This document shows, piece after piece, positions 1 through 9,101 of a DNA stretch of 64,000 nucleotides. This DNA comes from Scytonematopsis contorta HA4267-MV1 (GTDB lineage Bacteria; Cyanobacteriota; Cyanobacteriia; Cyanobacteriales; Nostocaceae), in the NCBI GenBank assembly GCA_019359035.1, contig JAHHIC010000057.1, positions 105,663 to 169,662 on the forward strand, read 5' to 3'. A program made the translations under genes and the position numbers. The notes under the pieces were generated by a model. That model worked only from the letters and a program-made list of their open reading frames with translations. It ran no database searches and had not been told where the DNA came from. Each line of letters starts with the position of its first letter. The stretch's first letter is position 1.

Positions 1-453
1 CGAAAGAGCCAACTTAAACAAGGGGGGAAGTAACAGTGCTGTAGCTACCATTACTGCCACAATGGAAGAAATTAAAACCGCACCTGCTGCACAATCTTTA
101 GCGATTTTCGCTAGTTCGTGGTAGGTTTGCTTGACTGTTAAGTCTACTAATGACTCAATTGCTGTATTGAGTAATTCCAAAGCCATTACCAAGCCACAAG
201 TCACAGCTATTACAGCTAACTCCACTGACGACAACTGTAAAAAAATACTGAGGCTAATCGCGAAAGTGCCTACAACTGCGTGGATGCGAAAATTACGTTG
301 GGTTCTAAATGCATAACTAATTCCAGCCCAGGCATATTTGAAACTGACAAATAAATTAGAAGCTACCTTCCAAGAAAATTGTCTTTCTTTGCTCACAAGC
401 TTTTCAAAACTATCGGGGGTTGGTGGTGGAGAAATTTGTTGGGACATAGGCAT
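1..453 (-). CDS. dgkA: diacylglycerol/undecaprenol kinase, partial at window edge
   Basis: Membrane lipid kinase of the DgkA family, which phosphorylates diacylglycerol or undecaprenol. Read on the minus strand from ATG 453 (a second in-frame ATG lies at 447). After a soluble N-terminus come the family motifs: FRTQRNFRIHA, then the helix ALELLNTAIESLVDL with the catalytic glutamates, then AKIAKDCAAGAVLI. At least two hydrophobic segments are visible. The frame is still open at position 1, so the C-terminal end lies outside the window. It is transcribed in the same direction as ybeY, 141 bases downstream of that gene, an arrangement common in cyanobacteria. No strong ribosome-binding site is seen, so either start is possible. 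Family is clear; substrate is not decided by sequence. Confidence 0.88.
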   Translation of the reverse strand, partial: MPMSQQISPPPTPDSFEKLVSKERQFSWKVASNLFVSFKYAWAGISYAFRTQRNFRIHAVVGTFAISLSIFLQLSSVELAVIAVTCGLVMALELLNTAIESLVDLTVKQTYHELAKIAKDCAAGAVLISSIVAVMVATALLLPPLFKLALS

Positions 454-594
454 AAAGGTACAATGGTAAATTTAGTGCAATCAAAGACTATAAAATTTTA
501 ACCACAAAAAATATTATTACCCTCAGCAGTACGGAATAATTGCAGTGATAGCATTATACATAGCAAAAAGCATTTACACTTGTTGACACTACAC

Positions 595-1134
595 TTAAAA
601 GTATTCTAAGTCAATAGTAATACCAATTGACCTCAGTAATAACACTTGTTGTTTTAACATTCTGAGTTCAGACTCCTTATCCGGATGGTCCCAACCCAAA
701 AGATGTAGTAGTCCATGAGCTGCCAACCAAGATAGTTCAGTCTGTAAACTATGCTGCTGTTCCTGAGCTTGACGATATGCTGTATCTGTGGAAATAACAA
801 TATCACCCAGATACAAAGGCATTTCGATTTGCATTTCTGCCCGGTTAGGAAAATCGACCTCTAATGCGGCAAAGCTTAAAACATCCGTCGGTTTATTTTG
901 CTTGCGATACTGTGCGTTTAGTTCCTGAATTTGAGCATCGTCAGTAAAACGTAAACCGATTTCGCAACTTGACGCACTTTCTAGGTTTGGTTGTAAGATT
1001 TCCAACCAATGATTAAACCATTTTTCCCAAGTTTCTTCGTCTATTCTAATCTCAGCAGTCCCAGTACCCTGGGTTGAAATTAGGGAAGATTCAGTTCGAG
1101 AATCCTCAACATAGATAAATGCTTGCACCCACAA
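595..1134 (-). CDS. ybeY: endoribonuclease YbeY, rRNA maturation factor
   Basis: Zinc-dependent endoribonuclease acting in 16S rRNA 3'-end maturation and ribosome quality control. The diagnostic zinc motif H-G-x-L-H-L-x-G-x-D-H is present as AAHGLLHLLGWDH near residue 143, preceded by the conserved NKPTDVLSFA and GDIVIS segments. Length (about 179 residues) is normal for the cyanobacterial family. The longest frame starts at a TTG (1134); a GTG at 1128 is the better-spaced alternative behind an AGGAG, giving MQAFIYVED. It lies between the small DUF3285-like gene and dgkA, all on the minus strand, probably one transcript. Confidence 0.95.
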   Translation of the reverse strand: MWVQAFIYVEDSRTESSLISTQGTGTAEIRIDEETWEKWFNHWLEILQPNLESASSCEIGLRFTDDAQIQELNAQYRKQNKPTDVLSFAALEVDFPNRAEMQIEMPLYLGDIVISTDTAYRQAQEQQHSLQTELSWLAAHGLLHLLGWDHPDKESELRMLKQQVLLLRSIGITIDLEYF

Positions 1135-1162
1135 AAATCTCCTATTGAAAATTAAACAATGG

Positions 1163-1318
1163 CTAACGAGTTAAATAGGCAAGACCTACCAATGCAGCTA
1201 ATAGCCCGACGATGGTCAACCCAAAATGTTTCAATGAAGTACCACCCTTTCGCACCATGTTTCGCATCGCTAGTTTGACGTAGCTATCTTTTTTAGAATC
1301 GTTAACTGAATCACTCAT
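1163..1318 (-). CDS. small single-helix membrane protein (DUF3285-like)
   Basis: Cyanobacterial small protein of 51 residues starting MSDSVNDSKK at ATG 1318; the frame is open further upstream to 1348 but those ten residues look non-conserved. A charged, basic first half (KLAMRNMVRKGGTSLKH) is followed by one hydrophobic helix, FGLTIVGLLAALVGLAYL, ending in TR. This matches what I remember of the DUF3285 family, which sits beside prfB/ybeY in many cyanobacteria. Function unknown; topology suggests a tail-anchored inner or thylakoid membrane protein. Cotranscribed with prfB upstream and ybeY downstream. Confidence 0.75.
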   Translation of the reverse strand: MSDSVNDSKKDSYVKLAMRNMVRKGGTSLKHFGLTIVGLLAALVGLAYLTR

Positions 1319-1396
1319 AACTAATATAACCTTTACAAATGTAAACAATTTACTTTGATAATAAGTGCCATTTTGGCACTCCCCACTCCCTACTCC

Positions 1397-2516
1397 CTAC
1401 TCCCCACTCCCCACTAATTGATTTTGTTGTCTAAGATAGCTTTGGATAAATGTATCCAATTCACCGTTCATCACGTCGGTAATTCCTGTGGTCTCTACAT
1501 TGGTACGCAAGTCCTTGACCATTTGGTAAGGATGAAACACATAGTTCCGTATTTGATTACCCCAAGAGGCTTCGGCTATATCACCTCTAATTTCGGCAAT
1601 TTCTTTTGCTTTTTGGTCTTGAGCGACGACTAGTAATTTCGCTTTCAACCGAGCAAGAGCTTTTTCTTTGTTTTGCAACTGGCTACGTTCTTCGGTACAC
1701 CTGACTGCGATACCTGTTGGGAGGTGAACTACGCGCACTGCTGTTTCGACTTTATTTACGTTTTGTCCACCTTTCCCACCAGAACGGGATGTAGTGATTT
1801 CTAAATCCTTTTCTGGTATTTCCAACTGAACTGAACTATCTATTTGTGGCATTACTTCCACTCCAGCAAAGCTAGTTTGCCGTTTCCCGTTGGCGTTAAA
1901 TGGCGAAATTCTTACCAAACGATGAGCGCCTGTTTCTGCTCGTAAATAACCGTAGGCGTAACGACCTGTTATTTCTAAGGTGGCGGATTTTATTCCTGCT
2001 TCGTCTCCCTCTGAAATTTCGGTTAAATGTACTTTATAGCTGTGGTCTTCTGCCCAACGGGTATACATCCTCAATAGCATTTCTGCCCAGTCTTGAGCAT
2101 CTGTACCACCAGCGCCAGCGTTAATCATTAACACAGCGCCTTTTTCATCGTATGGACCTGAAAGCAGCTGAAGTAATTCCCATTGTTCAAGTTCACGGTT
2201 TAACTTTTTAATGGTTGTTTCAGCTTCTTGAATTAATCCCTCATCAAATTCTAACTCCAAAAGCTCTAATACAGCTTTTGTATCTTCTAGGTTCGTTCTC
2301 CACCCTTTATATTGGTCTAGGTGTGCTTTGAGGTCATTTAATTCTTGCAGTGTTTGTTGCGCCGACGTTTGGTCATCCCAAAATTCCGGTTGCGCTGCTA
2401 TTTTTTCTAGGTCTTGGATTTTCGCTGTCAGTGCGGGAAGGTCAAAGATAGTCCTGGGTTTTGCCCAGGCGAGACGACAGCGTTTCAATTTCGCGTTTTA
2501 GTTCAAAAATTTCCAT
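1397..2516 (-). CDS. prfB: peptide chain release factor 2, with programmed +1 frameshift
   Basis: Release factor 2, which reads UGA and UAA and triggers peptide hydrolysis. The GGQ loop is seen in [15 protein letters not shown] and the stop-recognition tripeptide SPF in [11 protein letters not shown]. The true start is ATG 2516 ([13 protein letters not shown]...), in a different frame from the main body. The first frame runs 24 codons to an in-frame UGA at 2444-2442 inside CTT TGA C; slipping +1 continues as D-L-P-A-L-T-A. An SD-like AGGA lies just upstream of TATCTTTGAC, the same layout as in E. coli. The mature product is about 372 residues. A reading that starts at 2488 in the main frame is an artefact of ignoring the frameshift. 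Confidence 0.95.
2441..2455 (-). promoter_or_regulatory. RF2 programmed +1 frameshift site
   Basis: On the minus strand the sequence reads CAGGACTATCTTTGAC. It contains the slippery CTT, the UGA stop at 2444-2442, the following C, and an AGGA core able to pair with the anti-SD of 16S rRNA. Low RF2 activity slows termination at the UGA and favours the +1 shift, giving autoregulation of prfB. The downstream frame is an uninterrupted RF2 body. Confidence 0.92.
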
Positions 2517-2522
2517 ATGCTA

Positions 2523-2597
2523 ACGGTTGACGGTTGACGGTTGACTGTTGACTGTTGACGGTTGACTGTTGACGGTTGACTGTTGACGGCTAACTGT
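2523..2597. repeat. heptamer STRR array (TTGACGG/TTGACTG)
   Basis: About ten consecutive copies of a 7-base unit, TTGACGG or TTGACTG, immediately upstream of the prfB start. Such short tandemly repeated repetitive sequences are typical of filamentous cyanobacterial genomes. A second array in the opposite orientation lies at 2691-2766, so the two could pair as a long imperfect stem in RNA or DNA. Confidence 0.9.
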
Positions 2598-2690
2598 CGC
2601 AATAAAAACGTCTTGTGAGTTCGCTTTGATGCTGAATTTATCTCTTAATATTATGTATCATGACCAATTTGCTTGCACTTTACAACCAAC

Positions 2691-2766
2691 ATCAATCAAC
2701 CGTCAACAGTCAACAGTCATCAGTCATCAGTCAACAGTCACCCGTCAACGCTCATCCGTCAATCTG
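2691..2766. repeat. heptamer STRR array, inverted (CCGTCAA/CAGTCAA)
   Basis: About ten degenerate copies of CAGTCAA/CCGTCAA/CAGTCAT. The array overlaps the 3' end of the RelA/SpoT gene: its last codons and TGA stop (2754-2752) are made from the repeat. It is the reverse complement of the array at 2523-2597. Confidence 0.88.
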
Positions 2767-5040
2767 ACCAATACGTCGGATATTCAGAATGTCACTCATT
2801 TTTCTAATTTGACAGAAAACTTGTTCTATTTGCATTAAGTCTCGTACTTCTATTCCTAAATCAATCAGTGCTGGTTGACCGGGACTTGTTTTTACGTTCG
2901 CGTGGCGTACGTTAATACATTGGTCGCTTAATCTGGACAAAATATCTTTAAATACACCCACCCGGTCAAGGGCTTCTATTTGTACGTTTACTGGGTAAGC
3001 GTAAGCACGATTGGTTGTTTCTGTCGCTGTGTTCCAACTTACCGGTACTAGACGGTCACCTTCGACTTTTTCGAGGTTGTGACAGCCTTGACGATGAATT
3101 GTAATTCCTTTACCCCTTGTGACAGCACCAATAATAGGCTCTCCAGGAATAGGGGTACAACACCCACCCAAGTGATAAACTAAGCCTTCAACTCCTAGAA
3201 TAGGAGAGTTGCTTCTGCTATGAGTTATCACTCCATCCCGCATTGTTTTAGGTGAAGAGGTGGGTACATTTGTGGTTATTTCGGAAGCAGAGCTAACTGG
3301 TTGTTGCGCTTTCACTACTTCCCGTAAACGATTTAGTACCAAGTTCAATGTCAGTTCACCATAGCCCAAACCTGCAAGTAAATCGTCTACTGAATGATAA
3401 TTACATCGTTCTGCTACTGTATGCATAGCTGCTGATTTCAGTAAATTATCGAAACCCGTTTTACCTAATTCTTTTTCTAGTAATTCCCGACCACGAGCCA
3501 CATTTTCTTCTCTACGTGAACGTTTGTACCATTGCTTAATCCGGTTTTTAGCTGCGCTGCTTCTGACAAAGTTCAGCCAGTCCAAACTGGGATGGCTATT
3601 TTTAGTGGTCATGATATCGACAATATCACCATTGTTGAGGGGTGTTGACAAAGATACCATCCGACCATTTACACGTGCTCCCGCACAGTGATTACCAACT
3701 TCAGTGTGGATGCGGTAAGCAAAATCTACGGTTGTTGAACCAGGACTTAAAGCGATTAAATCCCCTTTAGGGGTAAAAACGTAAATATCATCTTCAAATA
3801 AGTTATCTTTTATATTCTCTAAATATTCTTGAGCATCGTTCAGGTCGTGCTGCCATTCTAATAACTGACGTAGCCAGGTGAATTTTTCCTCTCCAGGAGT
3901 CCATTGGTTGGATTGGCTAGAATTATTAGTGGAAGTGGAACCGCCAGTCTCTTTGTATTTCCAATGGGCTGCAATTCCGTATTCGGCGACTTGGTGCATT
4001 TCTTTAGTACGGATTTGTACTTCTAAAGGACGACCCCAAGAACTAATTACTCCGGTATGCAAAGACTGGTAGCGATTGGGCTTTGGTAGTCCGATATAAT
4101 CCTTAAATCTTCCGGGGATGGGACGAAAAGCATCATGAATAACTGCTAATGCTCGGTAACATTCCTCATTAGTCTGAACTATAACTCGTAGCGCAGCTAA
4201 GTCATAAATCTCGTGAAACTCCTTGTGCTGTCGCTCCATTTTCTGGTAAATACTGTAAAGGTGTTTTGGTCGTCCATTAACGTCCAGTACATTTATTCCA
4301 GCCTCTGCTAAACGCGCTCGTAAAGTGTCAGCAAATTCTTTTAGCCTTTCTACCCGTGCGTCTCGTTTTTCAGCTACGTAATTTTGGATTTGCCGAAAAG
4401 CCTCTGGTTCTAGATACTTAAACGCTAAATCTTCCAACTCCCATTTAATACGCCAAATCCCTAACCTGTTGGCTAGAGGAGCAAAGATATCTCGTGTTTC
4501 TAAGGCACTGCGACGACGGCTAGTTTCGGACATGAATTGGAGAGTTCGCATATTATGCAGTCTGTCCGCCAATTTAACCACAATGACCCTAATATCTTGC
4601 GCCATTGCTAAAAACATTCGGCGAAAGTTTTCTGCTTGGCTTTCAGTTTTGCTTTGGAAGTTAAGCTTAGACAGCTTGGTGACACCTTCTACTAAACACC
4701 TTACTTCCTGACCAAAGTGCTGTTCTATTTCTTCAATCGTTACATCTGTATCTTCTACTACATCATGCAAAAACCCAGCTGCTATCATAGCAGGACTGCC
4801 ACCTAAATCCCTCAGTATGCCGGCGACAGCAACAGGATGACAAATATATGCTTCTCCAGATTTGCGGAATTGCCCCTCATGTAACTGGTAAGCAAATTCA
4901 AATGCCTTGCAAATCAAAGCAGCATCAGCATTTCTACGCTCTTCCACTGTAGAATCAGCAGATGGGTTATATAAGCATTTTTGTAGCCATTCCGGAAGAG
5001 AGATATCAAATTCTGAAGAATTAATTACGATGCTAGTCAT
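2752..5040 (-). CDS. bifunctional (p)ppGpp synthetase/hydrolase, RelA/SpoT homologue
   Basis: Stringent-response enzyme that makes and hydrolyses (p)ppGpp. Order of domains in 762 residues: HD hydrolase (about 30-200) with FLHDVVEDT and the His/Asp metal ligands intact; synthetase (about 240-360) with YDLAALRVIV, RYQSLHTGV and EVQIRTKEMH; TGS (about 425-490) with DDIYVFTPKGDLIAL; a helical middle; and a C-terminal ACT domain (about 690-760) with YPVNVQIEALDRVGVFKDIL. Both catalytic halves look complete, so a long bifunctional Rsh is likely. The last residues, QIDG and the stop, derive from an STRR array. It is a minus-strand gene, 235 bases upstream of prfB; no link between the two is implied. 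Confidence 0.95.
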   Translation of the reverse strand: MTSIVINSSEFDISLPEWLQKCLYNPSADSTVEERRNADAALICKAFEFAYQLHEGQFRKSGEAYICHPVAVAGILRDLGGSPAMIAAGFLHDVVEDTDVTIEEIEQHFGQEVRCLVEGVTKLSKLNFQSKTESQAENFRRMFLAMAQDIRVIVVKLADRLHNMRTLQFMSETSRRRSALETRDIFAPLANRLGIWRIKWELEDLAFKYLEPEAFRQIQNYVAEKRDARVERLKEFADTLRARLAEAGINVLDVNGRPKHLYSIYQKMERQHKEFHEIYDLAALRVIVQTNEECYRALAVIHDAFRPIPGRFKDYIGLPKPNRYQSLHTGVISSWGRPLEVQIRTKEMHQVAEYGIAAHWKYKETGGSTSTNNSSQSNQWTPGEEKFTWLRQLLEWQHDLNDAQEYLENIKDNLFEDDIYVFTPKGDLIALSPGSTTVDFAYRIHTEVGNHCAGARVNGRMVSLSTPLNNGDIVDIMTTKNSHPSLDWLNFVRSSAAKNRIKQWYKRSRREENVARGRELLEKELGKTGFDNLLKSAAMHTVAERCNYHSVDDLLAGLGYGELTLNLVLNRLREVVKAQQPVSSASEITTNVPTSSPKTMRDGVITHSRSNSPILGVEGLVYHLGGCCTPIPGEPIIGAVTRGKGITIHRQGCHNLEKVEGDRLVPVSWNTATETTNRAYAYPVNVQIEALDRVGVFKDILSRLSDQCINVRHANVKTSPGQPALIDLGIEVRDLMQIEQVFCQIRKMSDILNIRRIGQIDG

Positions 5041-5455
5041 ACATTAAGCGCTCTCAGGTGCTAAAGTAACAAGGGTAAAAATGGAACACTTGACGCCTTT
5101 GCGTCTAAGAGAACAATAACTGACTCTCTAAGGACAACCAGCCGAGCAGAGAAAAAATTTAGTTGTTGCCATCAGGAGCGTGAGTACACTGTAAATTCTG
5201 GGTTATTACCAGATGGGTATTACCAAATGGGTACTATCAGATGGTTGTCACCAGATAGTGTTACCAGAATTTGTCAGAGTATTAGCTAAAAGTGATTCAT
5301 TAGTAGTGTCAAGAATCATAAGGCTAAAAATCCATCAATAGCAAAGAAAACCTCAAATAATATTTGAGGCAAGTCAAAGAGGTTAAAGGAAGATTAAGAA
5401 AATCTATTAAATTAAAAGAATTCTTGACATTATATAATATCTCAATAAACATCGG
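5041..5455. other. intergenic region between divergent rsh and PatD-like genes
   Basis: A 415-base divergent promoter region. It contains a degenerate 14-15-base tandem repeat (ATTACCAGATGGGT and variants) at about 5205-5265, a perfect 9-base-arm hairpin cctcaaata/tatttgagg at 5351-5369, and a TATAAT about 20 bases before the PatD-like start. No open frame worth calling and no tRNA seen. Confidence 0.6.
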
Positions 5456-5803
5456 ATGTCTCTAGACCGTGAGAAGTATCAAAAATTTGCCTCCCTATTA
5501 CAGGGGTTACACTCGGATGTAACAGAGGAAAAGCTGGACGCCATTACCCTGCGGGGGAGAATAGTGGAGTTACAGCAATTTTTTGGGCAGCAAATAGTAC
5601 CAGATGCAGAAAATGACATCAGTACTCAGTCAGATAGTCGAGAACAGTCTTATCGAACGGAGATGAGCAAGCAGTTACGGCTGTTGGAAATTGATGTCAT
5701 GTTTTTACAGGGAGCACGACAGGTTTCTACTGCTCAAACTAGGGTAAATACTATTAAAGAACGCCTCACTACTTTAATTCGGTATTGTGAGGCAGTTTTG
5801 TAG
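5456..5803 (+). CDS. PatD-like protein (heterocyst frequency control candidate)
   Basis: 115-residue, mostly helical soluble protein, MSLDREKYQKF...RYCEAVL. The segment QLRLLEIDVMFLQGARQ followed by a C-terminal amphipathic helix ending YCEAVL resembles what I remember of PatD, a small NtcA-regulated cyanobacterial protein that tunes heterocyst frequency and has been linked to FtsZ. The identification rests on memory of the family pattern, not on an alignment. No NtcA box (GTA-N8-TAC) is obvious upstream; only a TATAAT is seen. The gene stands alone, divergent from rsh. Confidence 0.55.
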   Translation: MSLDREKYQKFASLLQGLHSDVTEEKLDAITLRGRIVELQQFFGQQIVPDAENDISTQSDSREQSYRTEMSKQLRLLEIDVMFLQGARQVSTAQTRVNTIKERLTTLIRYCEAVL

Positions 5804-5806
5804 CTG

Positions 5807-5970
5807 AAACCCTACCCCTAAACCCTCCCCCCAAGGGCTACAGTGTACACACAAGTCAAATAAACCCCTTCATGAAGCGTGAAGGGATATTTCGTGGAAC
5901 TTTAAGACTATTTTGAGACTTATGTGTACGCGGTAGCGGGGAGTCACCGTTGGGGGTGGGGTTTCTTGTG
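5807..5970. repeat. hairpin-rich dispersed element (C-rich/G-rich arms)
   Basis: C-rich left flank and G-rich right flank (gggggtggggttt) enclose inner arms gtacacacaagtc (5845-5857) and gacttatgtgtac (5917-5929), reverse complements with one mismatch, plus a small hairpin ccccttcatgaagcgtgaagg. Similar C/G-rich palindromes occur near 29,811 and 43,020, so it looks like a non-coding repeat family rather than a gene. Confidence 0.6.
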
Positions 5971-6045
5971 TGAATTTGATAGAGTATTTGAACATTTACA
6001 TTAAATAAAGCTACGCCCTTTGGCTGAAGCTAAAAATCATAAATT

Positions 6046-7701
6046 ATGACAAAACCATTATTGAGAATTGAAAATCTGCGGGTGGCTTATCCACAACGTG
6101 GTGGTGAAGAAGCAAAGTATGCTATTGATGGAGTTTCTTTGACTTTAGGTCAGGGTGAAAGAATGGGACTTGTAGGGGAATCGGGTTGCGGTAAGTCTAC
6201 TTTAGGACGTGCTGTTATGCGGTTACTACCATCTGGTTCCAAAACTGAGGGACGGGTGATGTTTGAAGACCGTTCTGTATTGGATTTAACACCAAATCAG
6301 TTGCGACAATTTAGGGGTGAAGCTGTTGCTTTAGTTTTTCAAGACCCAATGACAAGGTTAGACCCGTTGATGACTATTGGTGACCACTGTATGGAAACGC
6401 TTTTAGCTCATTCTTCTGGTTTGTCGAAACGGGAAGCAAAAGATTTCGCGATTGCTACTCTCGAAAAGGTGAAAATTCCCGCTAACCGTTGGAGTCAATA
6501 TCCTCATGAATTTAGTGGAGGGATGCGTCAAAGAGTCGCAATGGCTTTGGCTTTGTTATTAAAACCCAAATTAATTGTTGCTGACGAACCGACAACGAGC
6601 TTAGATGTTACTGTATCCGCCCAAATTTTACAGGAATTAACTCGCTTGTGTGCGGAAGAAAATATGGCATTGCTGCTAATTTCTCACGATTTGGCAATGG
6701 TGGCAGAATATACCCAGCGTATTGGTGTCATGTATTACGGCAAAATGGTGGAAATGGGTGCTACAGAAAGTGTATTTAAAGAACCGCAGCATGAGTATAC
6801 ACGTTCATTATTAGAAGCAGCTTTACATATTCAAGCGGTGGAAGAAAAAGAAGCTCTGGAAAATGCAACAGACTCTTCATCTCCAACGAATTCTCCTATT
6901 TTGCGGATTACAGATTTAAAACAGCACTATTCAATAGAGCCTAGTATTATTGAAAGGCTCTTTAAAAAGGAAAGCCAAACAATTAAAGCGGTAGACGGTA
7001 TTAATTTAGAATTATATCCAGGGGAAATTCTCGGACTCGTAGGGGAGTCAGGTTGCGGTAAGAGTACGCTTTCACGGACAATTTTGCAACTTATCCGTCC
7101 TAGTGGTGGTAAAGTTGAATTTTTAGGACAAGACTTAACCACTTTGTCACGAGAAGAAATACGTCAAAAAAGACGACAAATGCAAATGGTATTTCAAGAC
7201 CCCAATGCTTGTCTTAATCCTGCTATGACGGTAGGACAAAATATAGCTGATGCTTTGTTGATTCATAATTTAGTTGATGTAGCCAAAGCCAAGGAAGAGG
7301 TGCTTTGGATGTTGGATAAGGTTGGGTTAAAACCATCATCTACTTATTATGAACGCTACCCTTCTGAATTATCTGGAGGACAACAACAGCGAGTTGCGAT
7401 AGCAAGGGCTTTTATTACTCGGCCTAAACTGGTAATTTGTGACGAACCAGTGAGTATGCTTGATGCTAGCGTGCAGTCGCAAGTTTTAGATTTGATGTTA
7501 GAGTTAAAAGACGAATTCGATTTAACTTATTTATTCATCACCCACGATTTGTGGTTAGCCAGATTTTTGTGCGATAGAATTGCCGTTATGCATGGTGGTA
7601 AAATCGTTGAACTTCGTCCGACTCTAGAGGTTTTCAATAACCCACAACATCCATATACCAAAACTTTGTTGGCTGCTGCTCCCCTTTTAGCCAGAGCCTG
7701 A
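6046..7701 (+). CDS. dipeptide/oligopeptide ABC transporter, fused double ATPase
   Basis: Two complete ABC nucleotide-binding domains in one 551-residue chain, equivalent to a DppD-DppF or OppD-OppF fusion that powers peptide or glutathione-type import. First half: Walker A GESGCGKST, signature FSGGMRQR, Walker B LIVADEPTTSLD. Second half (from about residue 285): GESGCGKST, LSGGQQQR, LVICDEPVSMLD. Each half ends with the oligopeptide-family tail (QHEYTRSLLEA, QHPYTKTLLAA). No permease or binding protein lies next to it, so partners must be encoded elsewhere. Substrate not deducible. Confidence 0.92.
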   Translation: MTKPLLRIENLRVAYPQRGGEEAKYAIDGVSLTLGQGERMGLVGESGCGKSTLGRAVMRLLPSGSKTEGRVMFEDRSVLDLTPNQLRQFRGEAVALVFQDPMTRLDPLMTIGDHCMETLLAHSSGLSKREAKDFAIATLEKVKIPANRWSQYPHEFSGGMRQRVAMALALLLKPKLIVADEPTTSLDVTVSAQILQELTRLCAEENMALLLISHDLAMVAEYTQRIGVMYYGKMVEMGATESVFKEPQHEYTRSLLEAALHIQAVEEKEALENATDSSSPTNSPILRITDLKQHYSIEPSIIERLFKKESQTIKAVDGINLELYPGEILGLVGESGCGKSTLSRTILQLIRPSGGKVEFLGQDLTTLSREEIRQKRRQMQMVFQDPNACLNPAMTVGQNIADALLIHNLVDVAKAKEEVLWMLDKVGLKPSSTYYERYPSELSGGQQQRVAIARAFITRPKLVICDEPVSMLDASVQSQVLDLMLELKDEFDLTYLFITHDLWLARFLCDRIAVMHGGKIVELRPTLEVFNNPQHPYTKTLLAAAPLLARA

Positions 7702-7723
7702 ATAAGAGACCTAACCCCCCTAC

Positions 7724-7780
7724 CCCCCTTCCCTACGAGGGAAGGGGGAAATTAGCGTAGAAACCGTAAATTTACGGTTT
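7724..7780. terminator. bidirectional terminator between convergent genes
   Basis: Two hairpins in the 88 bases between the convergent ABC gene and the minus-strand gene at 7790. The first is cccccttccct/agggaaggggg (7724-7734 and 7738-7748). The second is a perfect 20-base palindrome centred on gtaaatttac at 7761-7780, with A and T runs on either side, so it can stop transcription from both directions. Confidence 0.8.
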
Positions 7781-7789
7781 TTACATTTA

Positions 7790-8713
7790 TTATTCTCCTG
7801 GGGTTAATTTTGGGGTTTCTACTGTGGAACCATATAACTCAACAAATCTTTTATAAAGCCACATACTTTGATTATTAGTTGTTGGATTGATGTGGAGTAA
7901 ACGCTCTGCACTTTTTGATGCTAATGCACGGTAATAAGATAAATCTTCAAATAATGTTAGACAGGCAGCAAAGTGTAAAATTACTTGTAATATTGGTTTA
8001 GGCCAGCCTAAATCACTGTAAATATCTATAAAAAACTTATGCTCATTATCTTTTAAAGGTAAAGCAATAAATATTACTGTAATTCTTTTTCCGTTGTAAA
8101 CGGGAATACTAAGTTCTACTGTATAGGGATTATGTAATATTAAATCCACTTCTACAACTGGGTCTCTCCAGATTCTTAAAGGATTAATAGGAGAATCTAA
8201 CATTGTCTCAAATGTTATTTTACCTCCTATTGATGTTGCTTCGACTTGTTGAATACCAAGAACTTTTAGATTATTTAAACTAAAATTGTGAACTGATTCT
8301 AAATGCTTTAAATTCAATAAATGATAAATTTGACAAATATAAGGAAAAGGTAAAGTATATTCCTGGCTTATCATGTGCCGTCGTTTCAACTCATAATCTC
8401 CATAAGTTGAATCTGATAACAATTCCTCTTCTTCAGTCGTTAATATAGTTTCTTCGCTATAACTTCCTTGAGGTTTTAGACATACCCAACTTAAGAAAAA
8501 TAACGAGGCTGTGAAAAGTTGAATCACTTCTCCACCTGATACTGAACCATCAGTTAAGGCTGCAAAAGTTCTGTCGCTAATTCCAAATACCCAGGACGGA
8601 ATACCAAATAACCAGACTCCGTTTTTTAGCTGACTTATAAAAAAAGATATTTCTGACGCTCTACTTAAAGTAGGATTTTTGTCCTCTTTTTCTTGAGGAA
8701 TAATATTTAACAT
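7790..8713 (-). CDS. conserved cyanobacterial hypothetical protein
   Basis: 307 residues, no family recognised. A disordered start is followed by a hydrophobic stretch GVWLFGIPSWVFGI and another, VIQLFTASLFFLSWVCL (about residues 65-80), which may be one or two membrane helices or a lipid-facing surface. The middle is rich in E and Y; the last third is alternating hydrophobic with beta character (VEVDLILHNPYTVELSIPVYNGKRITVIFIALPL). Start MLNIIPQEK at ATG 8713. It ends 88 bases from the convergent ABC ATPase and faces away from the GNAT gene. Function unknown. Confidence 0.7.
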   Translation of the reverse strand: MLNIIPQEKEDKNPTLSRASEISFFISQLKNGVWLFGIPSWVFGISDRTFAALTDGSVSGGEVIQLFTASLFFLSWVCLKPQGSYSEETILTTEEEELLSDSTYGDYELKRRHMISQEYTLPFPYICQIYHLLNLKHLESVHNFSLNNLKVLGIQQVEATSIGGKITFETMLDSPINPLRIWRDPVVEVDLILHNPYTVELSIPVYNGKRITVIFIALPLKDNEHKFFIDIYSDLGWPKPILQVILHFAACLTLFEDLSYYRALASKSAERLLHINPTTNNQSMWLYKRFVELYGSTVETPKLTPGE

Positions 8714-9101
8714 AATAAGTTAATTCCGGGGGATTTTATATTCTTACAATCTATAAGTTATGTTAACGATAACGCTCTGCCAAAAGAATGAAATTATGGT
8801 CTATCTCTATGTTTAATTACTACTAGTATTTCTCCTTTATGGGAGAACATAAATTATTTAAAAAATAAACATGTTTATCCTTCACAGGGGTTTCCGGTTT
8901 TACCATCAGTTATCCCTTGCAGAACTGCTATGCACATAATGATTCTACTGTCGATATATAAATTATAAGAATTATTACAAAAAATGTGGTAATTTCTGCT
9001 ACATAATAGTACTTTTCAATAAAAATAGGTCAAAAGCCATACTATTCGAGAGCTTGACCTATTTCAAAAGCAAGACCTTCTTACTTCTTCCTTCATTTCC
9101 T
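8714..9101. other. divergent intergenic region with hairpin before the GNAT gene
   Basis: Non-coding, very AT-rich. The clear structure is an 11-base perfect inverted repeat aaataggtcaa/ttgacctattt at 9023-9033 and 9054-9064, 20-base loop, ending 37 bases before the acetyltransferase ATG. It could be an operator or an RNA attenuator. Nothing else recognisable. Confidence 0.55.

Noticed and set aside
2523..2766. CRISPR array
   Set aside because: The repeats are contiguous 7-base units without spacers; they are STRRs.
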